Shown: positions 9,768-18,629 of the stretch, piece after piece | Layout of the letters: each line of letters starts with the position of its first letter | Numbering within the stretch: position 1 is the first letter of the stretch | From: Prosthecobacter debontii | Lineage (GTDB): Bacteria; Verrucomicrobiota; Verrucomicrobiia; Verrucomicrobiales; Verrucomicrobiaceae | Assembly (NCBI GenBank): GCA_945869695.1 | Contig: CAMBPV010000005.1 | Location: 1 to 64,000 of the forward strand | Reading direction: 5' to 3' | DNA: 64,000 nt | Position numbers and translations under genes: made by a program | Notes under the pieces: model-generated | Seen by the model: the letters and a program-made list of their open reading frames with translations, nothing else | Databases searched by the model: none | Told to the model about the DNA's origin: nothing

Positions 9768-10078
9768 AAAACATCATACAGTTCCTCATCGCTCTCGCTT
9801 TTTCCATGTGCGCTCTCGCAGAAGACGCACCGACCTACCTTTACCGGGGCGAGGTGGCAGGCGTCATGTGCAGCGCCTGCTCGGGGCGTGTTAAAGCTGC
9901 ACTGAGTCAGATCCAAGGAGTGAAAGAGGTCAAAATCACTCTCGGGAAAGACGGCGCTCCTCCCCAATTGAAAGTCGTCTCCACCTCGCCTGACCTGACT
10001 CAGGAAGCCGCCGTGAAAGCACTCGGTGAGGATGCGAAGATGTACCACATCACCGGTTTCAAACGGGCCGAGCCCTGA
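9764..10078 (+). CDS. Secreted heavy-metal-associated (HMA)-like domain protein
   Basis: ATGA overlap with the SCO gene; signal peptide; GEVAGVMCSACSGRVKAALSQIQGVKEVKI metal-binding motif. Confidence 0.8.
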   Translation: MKNIIQFLIALAFSMCALAEDAPTYLYRGEVAGVMCSACSGRVKAALSQIQGVKEVKITLGKDGAPPQLKVVSTSPDLTQEAAVKALGEDAKMYHITGFKRAEP

Positions 10079-10089
10079 TCTGATTGATC

Positions 10090-11286
10090 TCAATGAGACG
10101 GCGTCAGATCGAGCGTAACTTGGTTTTCACCAGCCTGGATCTCCACGGAGATCGCTGCACCCTTGTCGGTGCGGGTGGTCACGGTTCCGTCGGCAGTCTC
10201 GAGGCCCGGCACATCGGCGGCGGAGTAGGTGATGGTGAGCTTCTGGGTTCCGGTGGCGGGTCCGTTTTTAGCATCCAGCTTAAACTTGCCGCGCATGATC
10301 CGAGCCGTGGGTCGTGGGGCATTGGGATCCTCGTTTTCGAAGGCCACCGCTCCCCAGCTCACAGGCTGGCCACTGATCGTGATACTACCCGTGACGGAGC
10401 CGCGCGCGGCGGTGCTAAAAAAAGCCTGATTCCGCAGCCATGCAGCCAGATGCTGAGGCCACGTGCCTAAAACAGGATCTCCCTGCATGAGGCCCACGCC
10501 ATGCGGGCCGGGGCGGTAAATGTGCAGCTCGGCAGGCACTTGGTTCTTCCGGAGCGCGAGGTAAAACTGCACGGCGTTCTCTGCGGGCACCACCGTGTCT
10601 TCATCCGTCTGGAAAATGAAACACGGCGGCGTGCGCGGGGTCACGCGGAGGTTCGTACTGACTTGTTTGGCAAGGTCGTCATTGTCATGGGGGCCCAGTA
10701 GATTTTTCCGAGAGCCTTTGTGACCAAAGTCATCAATCATCGAGATCACCGGATAGCACGGCACGGCCACATCGGGTCGGGAGCTGACACGGTCGATGGG
10801 ATCTTTCGCGCTGGGATCTCCCTCCTCAAAAAGCGTGGCTGCCATGGAGCTGAGATGTCCGCCTGCGGAGAAACCCATAACTCCAATGCGCTGGGGGTCG
10901 ATACCGTATTTCGCTGCGCCACTGCGCACGAGGCGGATCGCGCGCTGCACATCTTGAAGTTCGATGGGAAAATGGTAGCCGCTCGTGCCCAGTCGGTAGT
11001 GGAGAACAAAGGCGGTGACGCCGAGACTGTTGAAAAACTTCGCAGGCTGAATGCCCTCATGATCTGCCGCCAGACCACCGTAGCCACCGCCGGGACAAAC
11101 CACAAAGGCCGCCCCATTCGCCTTGGTCTTCTCAGGCAGGTAAACATCCACCCAGGGCTGGTCCTTCTCCGTCTGCCCCTTGGCTCCCGGCGCACCTTCT
11201 GGCCATAGAAGTTGTTTCTCCGGCGCGGAGTGGGCCAGGGAAATAGCTAACGAGGAGAGGACCCAAGTGAGAAGAGATTTGAACAT
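10090..11286 (-). CDS. Secreted alpha/beta hydrolase (BD-FAE/acetyl esterase-like) with C-terminal accessory domain
   Basis: Start at 11286 (MFKSLLTWVLSSLAISLAHS). FVVCPGGGYGGLAADHEG, GVMGFSAGGHLSSMAA (GxSxG), HGVGL; ~95-aa C-terminal beta-rich tail. Confidence 0.85.
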   Translation of the reverse strand: MFKSLLTWVLSSLAISLAHSAPEKQLLWPEGAPGAKGQTEKDQPWVDVYLPEKTKANGAAFVVCPGGGYGGLAADHEGIQPAKFFNSLGVTAFVLHYRLGTSGYHFPIELQDVQRAIRLVRSGAAKYGIDPQRIGVMGFSAGGHLSSMAATLFEEGDPSAKDPIDRVSSRPDVAVPCYPVISMIDDFGHKGSRKNLLGPHDNDDLAKQVSTNLRVTPRTPPCFIFQTDEDTVVPAENAVQFYLALRKNQVPAELHIYRPGPHGVGLMQGDPVLGTWPQHLAAWLRNQAFFSTAARGSVTGSITISGQPVSWGAVAFENEDPNAPRPTARIMRGKFKLDAKNGPATGTQKLTITYSAADVPGLETADGTVTTRTDKGAAISVEIQAGENQVTLDLTPSH

Positions 11287-11350
11287 AGCGTGTAAACGTC
11301 GCCGGATGAGCAGCCTTGCCATTCCGTTTTGAGTTGATTAGACTGTCATC

Positions 11351-11680
11351 ATGAAACTGGCAGTTCAAAACCCACCCGATGTCAGCCGAATCCGCGAGCT
11401 CGTACGTCCGATCTGTGATCGACATAGGGTTTCCCGAATGCAGGTGTTTGGATCTGTGGCATCGGCTGAGGATTCAGCCGGCAGTGACGTGGATTTGTTG
11501 GTGGAGTTCATCCCAGAGGCCCACGCAGGGCTTTTGGAAATGGCTGGATTGAAAGAGGAATTGGAACTGAGGCTGGGCTGCTCTGTAGATCTGGTGAGTC
11601 GAGTCGCTATCGAACGAAGCCGGAATCCGTATCGGAAACGAAGCATCCTTGCCTCTCCTGTGACTGTCTATGCCCGCTGA
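11351..11680 (+). CDS. mntA: MntA-like minimal nucleotidyltransferase antitoxin
   Basis: MQVFGSVASAEDSAGSDVDLLVEF matches GS-X10-DXD; overlaps the downstream HepT-like gene. Confidence 0.85.
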   Translation: MKLAVQNPPDVSRIRELVRPICDRHRVSRMQVFGSVASAEDSAGSDVDLLVEFIPEAHAGLLEMAGLKEELELRLGCSVDLVSRVAIERSRNPYRKRSILASPVTVYAR

Positions 11681-12029
11681 TAAACAACTCGGCCTGCTTC
11701 AGGACATTCTCGATTCCGCCCGCTTGATAGCGAACTATCTCAATGGCGTTTCGAAAATGGAGTTCATGGAAAACTTTGAGAAGCAAGACGCCGTTCTGCG
11801 CAGATTTGAAATCATTGGAGAAGCCGCAAATGGGCTCGCGCCAGAAACTCGGGCTCTATTTCCCGAAGTGCCATTCAGGCAAATGCGAGGCATGAGAAAC
11901 ATCATTGCCCATGATTACGGCGAGGTTGATCTTGACCAAGTCTGGCAGACGAGCCAAGCCAATCTGCCCCAACTGATTGACACCTTAGATCGTTTCATGC
12001 GCGTGAACGGATCAGCCGAAGGCGATTGA
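11670..12029 (+). CDS. hepT: HepT-like ribonuclease toxin (DUF86)
   Basis: RGMRNIIAHDYGEVD contains RX4HXY; size and operon order fit MntA/HepT. Confidence 0.85.
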   Translation: MPADKQLGLLQDILDSARLIANYLNGVSKMEFMENFEKQDAVLRRFEIIGEAANGLAPETRALFPEVPFRQMRGMRNIIAHDYGEVDLDQVWQTSQANLPQLIDTLDRFMRVNGSAEGD

Positions 12030-12084
12030 ATAAATCCCGCTATTCTTGTTATTCCTTCAGTTCACCGAACGTTCTCTCCGCCCC

Positions 12085-12999
12085 ATGATTTCACGCCGAC
12101 ATTTTCTCTCCACCAGTCTTGGCGCGCTCAGCGTCTCCACGCTCCCAGCCATCGAGCCCATTCAGCGTCCTGGCAAAAGTCGCATGATGCTCGGAGTGGC
12201 TGCTTACTCTTTCCGCGATTCCTTTCAATGGAGCCGAGACAAGGAGCAGAAACCGAAGGGTGATGCGAAGCCCTGGAGCATCCTGGACTTCGTGGACTGG
12301 TGCGGTGACAACCAAGTGCCGGGAGCTGAGGTGACCAGCTATTTCTTCCCGCCGGATGCAGATGCCAAGTTCTGCAATGAGGTGAAGCGGCGTGCCTACC
12401 TGCGGGGCGTGTGTCTGACGGGCACCGCGGTGGGAAACAACTTCGCCTTGCCCAAAGGTGAAAAACTCACGGAGCAGATCGCCTACACGAAAAAGTGGAT
12501 CGACCATGCCGCCACGATGGGCGCACCCCACATTCGTGTCTTTGCCGGAGCAAAACCCAAGGACCTGAGCGAAGAAGAGGCTGTGGCCAACTGCCTCGCC
12601 GCTTACGAGGAGTGCCTCGATTACGCAGGCGAGAAGGGCGTTTTCCTCGGGCTTGAAAATCATGGCGGCATCGTTGCGGAGCCTGACAACCTCGTAAAAA
12701 TGGTGCGGGCAGCCAAGAGCCCATGGGCTGGCATCAATCTCGATAGCGGAAACTTCCACACCGAGGATCCTTATGCGGATCTGGCCAAGATCGCCCCTTA
12801 CGCCGTCAATGTGCAGCTCAAAATGGAGATCAAGCGCAAGGATGCCAAAGAAGCGGAAGCCAGCGATGTGAAGCGCCTCTTGCAAATCCTGCGCGATGCG
12901 AATTACCAAGGCTGGTTCACCCTCGAGTATGAAACCAAGGATGATCCCTTCACGAATGTGCCAAGGATTTTGAATGAACTGCGGCCCCTGTTGGGCTGA
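12085..12999 (+). CDS. Tat-exported sugar phosphate isomerase/epimerase-like TIM-barrel protein
   Basis: Start at 12085 (MISRRHFLSTSLGALSVSTLPA); GLENHGGIVAEPDNLVKMVRAAKSPWAGINLDSGNF; AP-endonuclease-2/xylose isomerase-like fold. Confidence 0.85.
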   Translation: MISRRHFLSTSLGALSVSTLPAIEPIQRPGKSRMMLGVAAYSFRDSFQWSRDKEQKPKGDAKPWSILDFVDWCGDNQVPGAEVTSYFFPPDADAKFCNEVKRRAYLRGVCLTGTAVGNNFALPKGEKLTEQIAYTKKWIDHAATMGAPHIRVFAGAKPKDLSEEEAVANCLAAYEECLDYAGEKGVFLGLENHGGIVAEPDNLVKMVRAAKSPWAGINLDSGNFHTEDPYADLAKIAPYAVNVQLKMEIKRKDAKEAEASDVKRLLQILRDANYQGWFTLEYETKDDPFTNVPRILNELRPLLG

Positions 13000-13007
13000 G
13001 CGGGGAA

Positions 13008-13050
13008 GTTTGCGATGGTTTGCAGTTGTTGACTGTGGTTTACGGTAGTT
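13008..13050 (-). repeat. Degenerate decamer array (reverse orientation), left flank of the four-helix-bundle gene
   Basis: gtttgcgatg gtttgcagtt gttgactgtg gtttacggta gttg: ~10-bp periodic GTTT/GTTG units. Confidence 0.75.
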
Positions 13051-13064
13051 GAAGAAGTGTCGCG

Positions 13065-13451
13065 ATGAGAAAAACGTTTCCATTTGAGAAGCTTGAGGTC
13101 TGGCAGGAGGCGCGGAAACTTGTAAACAGCGTTTATGAGTGCTCGCGTTCGATTCCTGGGCATGAGCAGTTTGGTCTGACCAGCCAAATGCGCCGTGCAG
13201 CGATTTCCGTGGCCAACAATCTTGCCGAAGGAAGTGGACGGTCCGGGCTTAAGGATCAGGCGCATTTCTCAAGCCAAGCGCACGGGTCTCTCATGGAGAC
13301 TGCCTGCGATCTGATCATTGCCACTGACCTCGGTTTTGTCCCAGAGCCCACCACTGACCCCATTCTCGATCAAGCCTACCACCTCGGTGTCCGCATTCAC
13401 AATCTCCGCGAGTCCCAACTCCGAAGAGCCAACGGCTCCTCCTCTCTCTAA
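13065..13451 (+). CDS. Four helix bundle protein (S23/23S rRNA-IVP family)
   Basis: FEKLEVWQEARKLVNSVYECSRSIPGHEQFGLTSQMRRAAISVANNLAEGSGR is the family signature. Confidence 0.9.
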   Translation: MRKTFPFEKLEVWQEARKLVNSVYECSRSIPGHEQFGLTSQMRRAAISVANNLAEGSGRSGLKDQAHFSSQAHGSLMETACDLIIATDLGFVPEPTTDPILDQAYHLGVRIHNLRESQLRRANGSSSL

Positions 13452-13483
13452 ACTACTGTAAACAACCGTCAACAACCGTAAAC
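13452..13483 (+). repeat. Decamer array (forward orientation), right flank of the four-helix-bundle gene
   Basis: actactgtaaacaaccgtcaacaaccgtaaac; inverse complement matches 13018-13049 at 27 of 32 positions by eye. Confidence 0.75.
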
Positions 13484-13496
13484 TCCCTCTACCCTC

Positions 13497-14978
13497 ATGT
13501 CCGCCTCCAAACTTACCTCCACCAGTTGGCTCATCATCGTCATCGCCAGCATCGGCTTCCTTTTTGATACTTACGAGTTGCTGATGACGCCGCTCGTGGC
13601 AGCACCGGCGATCGCTGAGTTGCTGAAGATTCCGATGAACAATCCCATTGTGACGGATTGGGTGGGGCGTCTGCTGTGGATCGCGGCGTTGTGTGGCGGT
13701 GTGTTTGGTCTGCTCGGCGGTTGGTTGGTGGATAAATTTGGTCGTAAGAGCGTCATGGCCGGCAGTATTTTCCTGTATTCGTTCTCACCTTTCTGCGCTG
13801 CCTTTGCCACCTCGTTGCCCGTTTTTATCTTCTTCCGCAGCACCACGTTCATTGGCGTGTGCATCGAGTTTGTCGCCGCCATCACTTGGCTGGCGGAGGT
13901 ATTCACCGATAAAAAGCAGAAGGAAAAATGGCTGGGGATCACTCAAGCTTTTGCTTCGCTCGGCGGGATCCTCGTCACCGTCGTCAGCGTTTGGATCAGC
14001 AAGCACGGCGCGGATCTTCCGCACATGGGACTTCCGCTCGGACTTGGTTCCACCGATCCAGCCTCCTGGCGCTACTTGCTCATGACAGGCATTTTGCCCG
14101 CCATCCCGATCGCTCTGCTGCTGCCCTTCGTGCCGGAGTCTCAGGTCTGGAAAGACAAAAAAGCAGCGGGTCTGCTCAAGCGCCCCAGCTTCACCGCGCT
14201 CTTCTCACCCGAGCTTCGTCGGGTCACCCTCGTCACCGCAGCACTTTCCGCCTGTGCTTACGGCATCGCGTTTGGTGCTCTTCAAGTGACCGTTGCTCGT
14301 GTGACGCCAGGTTTACCTGAGCTCAAATCGCAGGCAGCGGCACTGGCTCCTTTGCGAAAAGAAGGTGAGGCTTTGAATAAGCAACTCAACGCTCTGCCCG
14401 CTCAAGATCCCGCGCGGAAGGACTTGGTGGCTCAGATCAAAGAGAACTTCATCAAGCAAAAGCCCATCAATGAAGAAGTGAAGAAGATGAGCGACACCGT
14501 CCAGTTTCATCAGGAAATGGGCGGCCTCGTCGGGCGCATCTTGCTCGCCGTGCTGCTCATCGTCGGCATCAGCCGCGTGGCGCTGCTGAAGATCTTCCAG
14601 ATTCCCGCGCTCATCATTCTGCCGCTGACTTATTTTTACTTCTTCCCCATGGGTGGGAATGGTTTCCTCTGGGCCTATGCCGTCTGCGGACTTCTGACCG
14701 TGGCGCAGTTCAGTTACTTTGGTGAATACCTGCCCAAAGTCTTCCCCATGCACTTGCGCGGCACCGGCGGCAGCTTTGCCACCAACGTGGGCGGACGTAT
14801 GATCGGCACCAGCATGGCCTTCGTGACTACCAACCTCGTGGCTCCGATGCTCGCCGGTGCAGGCCCCATGCTACCCCTGCACGTCGCCAAAGCCGCCGGC
14901 ATCGTGGCCACCGTCATCGTGGTGCTCAGCTTCTTCATCGGCTTCCTATTGCCCGAGCCCAAGGAGACGGTGGAGTAA
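13497..14978 (+). CDS. MFS transporter (sugar-porter-like)
   Basis: Multiple TM segments; GGWLVDKFGRKSVMAG motif; PESQVWKDKK; GEYLPKVFPMHLRGTGGSFATNVGGRM. Confidence 0.9.
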   Translation: MSASKLTSTSWLIIVIASIGFLFDTYELLMTPLVAAPAIAELLKIPMNNPIVTDWVGRLLWIAALCGGVFGLLGGWLVDKFGRKSVMAGSIFLYSFSPFCAAFATSLPVFIFFRSTTFIGVCIEFVAAITWLAEVFTDKKQKEKWLGITQAFASLGGILVTVVSVWISKHGADLPHMGLPLGLGSTDPASWRYLLMTGILPAIPIALLLPFVPESQVWKDKKAAGLLKRPSFTALFSPELRRVTLVTAALSACAYGIAFGALQVTVARVTPGLPELKSQAAALAPLRKEGEALNKQLNALPAQDPARKDLVAQIKENFIKQKPINEEVKKMSDTVQFHQEMGGLVGRILLAVLLIVGISRVALLKIFQIPALIILPLTYFYFFPMGGNGFLWAYAVCGLLTVAQFSYFGEYLPKVFPMHLRGTGGSFATNVGGRMIGTSMAFVTTNLVAPMLAGAGPMLPLHVAKAAGIVATVIVVLSFFIGFLLPEPKETVE

Positions 14979-15127
14979 AGATTGGGTTCTTCCGTTTGCG
15001 ATTGCGTTGCCGATGAACTGCCGCTCATCGCGGCGAGGCTGGGGTCTAACAACCGCTGCCTCTGACGTTAGGCGGAGCGAGCCAAGAGTTAAAAAGGATT
15101 CAAAGCTGTCTTGGGGATTCGTCAACG

Positions 15128-15433
15128 TCATTTGGCGTCCTCGGTTGTCGCTCCAATCTGGAAAACATCCGTGACTGGTACACCGGTGTAAAGTTTGCCA
15201 GCTGCGGCTACGTGATTCGGCACGTGAATTAGAAAATCGGTGAGAAGCTCACTGACCTCAGCATCAGAAAGGCTGCTGGGGTCGGCACAGAATCGTGAAA
15301 AGGCCTGGAGATCATCGAGCCAATCGGTCATTTGAAACGCAACATCATCAGCGACCGAATCTGGAAGCCCCGCGTCGCGACGAGCAACTTCAGCAATGCG
15401 TGCTCGAATAATTTCTGGATCTATTTTGCTCAT
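15128..15433 (-). CDS. Hypothetical protein (101 aa)
   Basis: Non-repetitive globular ORF MSKIDPEIIRARIAEVARRDAGLPDSVADDVAFQMTDWLDDLQAF; no overlapping better ORF. Confidence 0.6.
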   Translation of the reverse strand: MSKIDPEIIRARIAEVARRDAGLPDSVADDVAFQMTDWLDDLQAFSRFCADPSSLSDAEVSELLTDFLIHVPNHVAAAGKLYTGVPVTDVFQIGATTEDAK

Positions 15434-15489
15434 GGCGCGCGAAGTCGGCTAACGCCCCCGATCTGCCGAAGGCGAGCGGGAGGTATCGA

Positions 15490-15918
15490 TCACTTGATGA
15501 AGTATCCAGAAACCTTCCATTTGCCGTCTTGGTCGAGCATGGGAGTCACGGTCTCAACGGCCCCATTCTTGTTGGTGAACGAGGTGGTGAACTGCAAGAC
15601 CACGTATTCACCGTCGGGGGCACCTGGGAGCTTTTTCGAGTATTTCGCGCTCTTGAGCTTGCGTGACACCAGGCTTCCGAGGGGTTTGCGCACGGATTCG
15701 AGGGAACTTTTCCATTGGGGTTGAGACACGGCTGCCTGAAAGACAGTCGCTGTGGCCTGCCAACTCTCGGCGAACTGCCCAGCATCAATGACTGCTAGCC
15801 ATTGCTCGGCCGCCGCCTGCGCCTCCTTTTCGGGTTTGTCGGCGGCAAGTGATGGGATTGGGGGAGCAAAGGCGAAGACAAGGAACGAACAAATTCGAAT
15901 GAGGTGTCTGGGAGTCAT
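15490..15918 (-). CDS. DUF4019-like secreted protein
   Basis: Signal peptide, AAEQWLAVIDAGQFAESWQATATVFQAAVSQPQWKSSLESVRKPLGSLVSRKL pattern. Confidence 0.8.
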   Translation of the reverse strand: MTPRHLIRICSFLVFAFAPPIPSLAADKPEKEAQAAAEQWLAVIDAGQFAESWQATATVFQAAVSQPQWKSSLESVRKPLGSLVSRKLKSAKYSKKLPGAPDGEYVVLQFTTSFTNKNGAVETVTPMLDQDGKWKVSGYFIK

Positions 15919-16157
15919 GGTCTTGCTTTGGGTTTGGATGGCCGAGCGGACGTGCTGGTTCGCCTGAACTCAAGTCCTAGAACGCTTGAATGGGGTGAAG
16001 CGTAGATTGCGGGTTAAGGTTATGGAGCGGAACGACATCGCTTGCAAAGGGGCAACCGTCGATTTCACGACAGTTGCCATACGAGCCGATGCCTGCATCC
16101 GTTTTGTTCGCTTGGGTTGGTTGTGGGTGGTGAATCGGCGAATGTTTTGGTGCTCAG

Positions 16158-16415
16158 CTAAGCCTGATCTCGATTTCTCCACCAGTAGTTGGCTACGGCA
16201 GCCACAACAAAAACAACACCGAGCGGCAATCCGAGGAAAGCAAATAAGAGCTCTGGGTAGGATTCGCTTTTCTGACCACTTAACTCCCACACGAATGTTG
16301 AGGTGGCACAAAAAATCATCACAGCAAAAAAGACGATTGAGCAAACAATCAATACGGAGCCGCGGCGCTGGAAGAATGACAAAGGCGCAGTCATAAGCAG
16401 AACATTGAAGATCAT
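16158..16415 (-). CDS. Small two-TM membrane protein
   Basis: 85 aa with two hydrophobic helices (VLIVCSIVFFAVMIFCA; ELLFAFLGLPLGVVFVVAAVANYW). Confidence 0.55.
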   Translation of the reverse strand: MIFNVLLMTAPLSFFQRRGSVLIVCSIVFFAVMIFCATSTFVWELSGQKSESYPELLFAFLGLPLGVVFVVAAVANYWWRNRDQA

Positions 16416-16711
16416 TCACCGATCGTGAGGTTTGTCAGCAGCTTTGAACCGCGCGGATCTGCTGGAATCGTGCGGTCCGTGGCATTCATGGGTGTCGTTT
16501 TACACTCCCCTGTTGGAGTACGGCTACAAAAATCTGGCCATCATCCATCCTGGGATCGTCAATTCCATGTGTGAACAGTCCAACTCCTGGCTTGAGCGGA
16601 TGGGGCCACGCAATGCGCGTTGACTGCCATCGCCCCTCCGCTGGATGAAATTCCACCTCAAAACGGGCCATTCTGCGCCGTGACTAATCGTTTTTCCCGT
16701 TTTACCGGGCT

Positions 16712-16852
16712 GCAGAGGGTCCCTGTCGCACGACAAAGGCAGTCTGTCGTCCATCAAGGTGGTTCTGCGTTGCGTCTGGCTGGGGTGTCGATGACGCAGG
16801 TTCGCCCTGCATGGTGAAAGACCTGTTCTGTCGTCCGACAGGGACTCTCTGC
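16712..16852. repeat. REP-like inverted repeat (two ~31-nt arms, ~79-nt spacer)
   Basis: Arm 1 gcagagggtccctgtcgcacgacaaaggcag (16712-16742); reverse complement of arm 2 (16822-16852) gcagagagtccctgtcggacgacagaacagg; 22 of the first 24 nt match. Each arm holds its own small palindrome (tgtcgCAcgaca; tgtcgTCcgaca). Confidence 0.7.
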
Positions 16853-17127
16853 AAGAGCGAAGGGCCTGCGAGTCGGTCCTCACCCGGATCATGCCGTCCT
16901 TACTAGCCATGGTGACTTGGAACCATGCCTTTTGGAATTCTTCCATCCTTTGGGGGCCTTCAAACCCCCAGTCTCTGACAGACAACCGAACCCCAGCTAC
17001 AAAGTGAGCGGGTGCTGAAGTTGAGTCGGTGAGAGGGCTCGCTTTTGCGAGGGTGACTTCGGGAAGAGTGAGGTTGCCGAGTCAAGGTTAGTCGAAAGCA
17101 GGGCGGGTTTGAGACGTTTTGGGGGAC

Positions 17128-18546
17128 ATGCACTCTGCTGATGCTGAATCCATCTCCCGTCGTCACTTTTTGAATCAAGGAGGGCTGGGTCTGGGGTCGA
17201 TGGCGCTGGGGTCGCTGCTGGCTCGGGATCTGCCGGGGGCGGAGGCTGCGCGCGCGGTGGGCTCTCATTTTGCGCCGAAGGCCAAGAGCGTGATCTACCT
17301 GCACATGATCGGTGCCCCGTCGCAGTTGGATCTTTTTGATCACAAACCGGCGCTGAGGAAGTTTGATGGCCAGAAGTGCCCGGAGGAGTTCACGAAGGGA
17401 AAACGTTTTGCCTTCATCGGCGGGGAGTTGACGCTGGCGGGGTCTCCGCACGCGTTCGCGAAGCATGGAGAGGGTGGCGCTGAGCTGTCCGCGCTGCTGC
17501 CGCATCTGGCGACGGTGGTGGATGATCTCTGCATCGTGAAGTCGATGCACACGAATGAGATCAATCACGCGCCGGCTCAGATGTTTTTACACACGGGTTT
17601 TGGCCGAGGGGGCAGGCCGGGTCTGGGCTCGTGGGTGACGTATGGGCTCGGGACGGAAAACGAAGATCTGCCCGCTTATGTGGTGATGCTGTCGGGGCCT
17701 GCGGGTGGCGCTGGCAGCACGTTGTGGAGCACGGGCTTCCTACCGAGTGTGTATCAGGGTATCCAGTTCCGAGGCAGCGGTGAGCCTGTTTTGTTTCTGA
17801 ACAATCCGGAGGGTCATGATACACGGGACCGGCGTCGGGTGCTGGATGCGGTGAGGGCGCTGAACCAGCAGCAGCTCGGGATCGTGGGTGACCCGGAGAT
17901 CGCCACCCGCATCAGCCAATATGAAATGGCTTACCGTATGCAGACGAGTGTGCCGGATCTCATGGACATCGCGGGAGAATCCAAAGCGACTCTGGAAATG
18001 TACGGTGCCAAGCCGGGTGAGGCCTCGTTTGCGAACAACTGCCTGCTGGCGCGCCGCCTGATCGAGCGCGGGGTGCGCATGGTGCAGCTTTTCGACTCCG
18101 ACTGGGATCACCACTCGGGGCTGAAGAAGCGACTGCCCGCCAAATGCAAGGACGTGGACCAGGCCATGGCGGCGCTGGTGCGTGATTTGAAACAACGGGG
18201 TCTGCTGGATGAGACGCTGGTGGTGTGGGGAGGTGAGTTTGGCCGCACGCCGCTGCGGCAGGGGATCGATGGCTCAGGCACCAAGACGGATCCGGGACGC
18301 GATCACCACAAGGATGCTTTCACGATGTGGATGGCGGGCGGCGGAGTGAAACCGGGGATCACGTATGGAAAGACGGATGAGCTGGGATTTAACATCGTGG
18401 AGAGCGGTGTCCACACCCATGACCTCAATGCCACGGTACTGCATTTGCTGGGCCTGGACCATGAGCGGCTGACCTTCCGCTACCAGGGCCGCGACTATCG
18501 GCTCACGGATGTGGAGGGAAAGCTGGTGCAGGGGATTCTTGCCTAA
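17128..18546 (+). CDS. DUF1501 (sulfatase-like) Tat-exported protein
   Basis: SRRHFLNQGGLGLGSMALGSLLA; KAKSVIYLHMIGAPSQLDLFDHKPALRKFDGQ; VVWGGEFGRTPLRQG; GRDHHKDAFTMWMAGGGVKPG. Confidence 0.9.
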   Translation: MHSADAESISRRHFLNQGGLGLGSMALGSLLARDLPGAEAARAVGSHFAPKAKSVIYLHMIGAPSQLDLFDHKPALRKFDGQKCPEEFTKGKRFAFIGGELTLAGSPHAFAKHGEGGAELSALLPHLATVVDDLCIVKSMHTNEINHAPAQMFLHTGFGRGGRPGLGSWVTYGLGTENEDLPAYVVMLSGPAGGAGSTLWSTGFLPSVYQGIQFRGSGEPVLFLNNPEGHDTRDRRRVLDAVRALNQQQLGIVGDPEIATRISQYEMAYRMQTSVPDLMDIAGESKATLEMYGAKPGEASFANNCLLARRLIERGVRMVQLFDSDWDHHSGLKKRLPAKCKDVDQAMAALVRDLKQRGLLDETLVVWGGEFGRTPLRQGIDGSGTKTDPGRDHHKDAFTMWMAGGGVKPGITYGKTDELGFNIVESGVHTHDLNATVLHLLGLDHERLTFRYQGRDYRLTDVEGKLVQGILA

Positions 18547-18629
18547 CCTTTGGTGTGATTGAGTAGTTCTTTCGATCTCGGTGTCTTATGCTAGGGTGAT
18601 CCTTTAAACCCGAGTACCCATCCAACTTC

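Noticed and set aside
12091-13083. 330-aa minus-strand ORF
   Set aside because: Antisense to the Tat-exported TIM-barrel protein; no recognisable motifs.
16524-16985. 153-aa minus-strand ORF over the inverted repeat
   Set aside because: Reads through the REP-like palindromes; Arg/Ser-rich composition without domain features.
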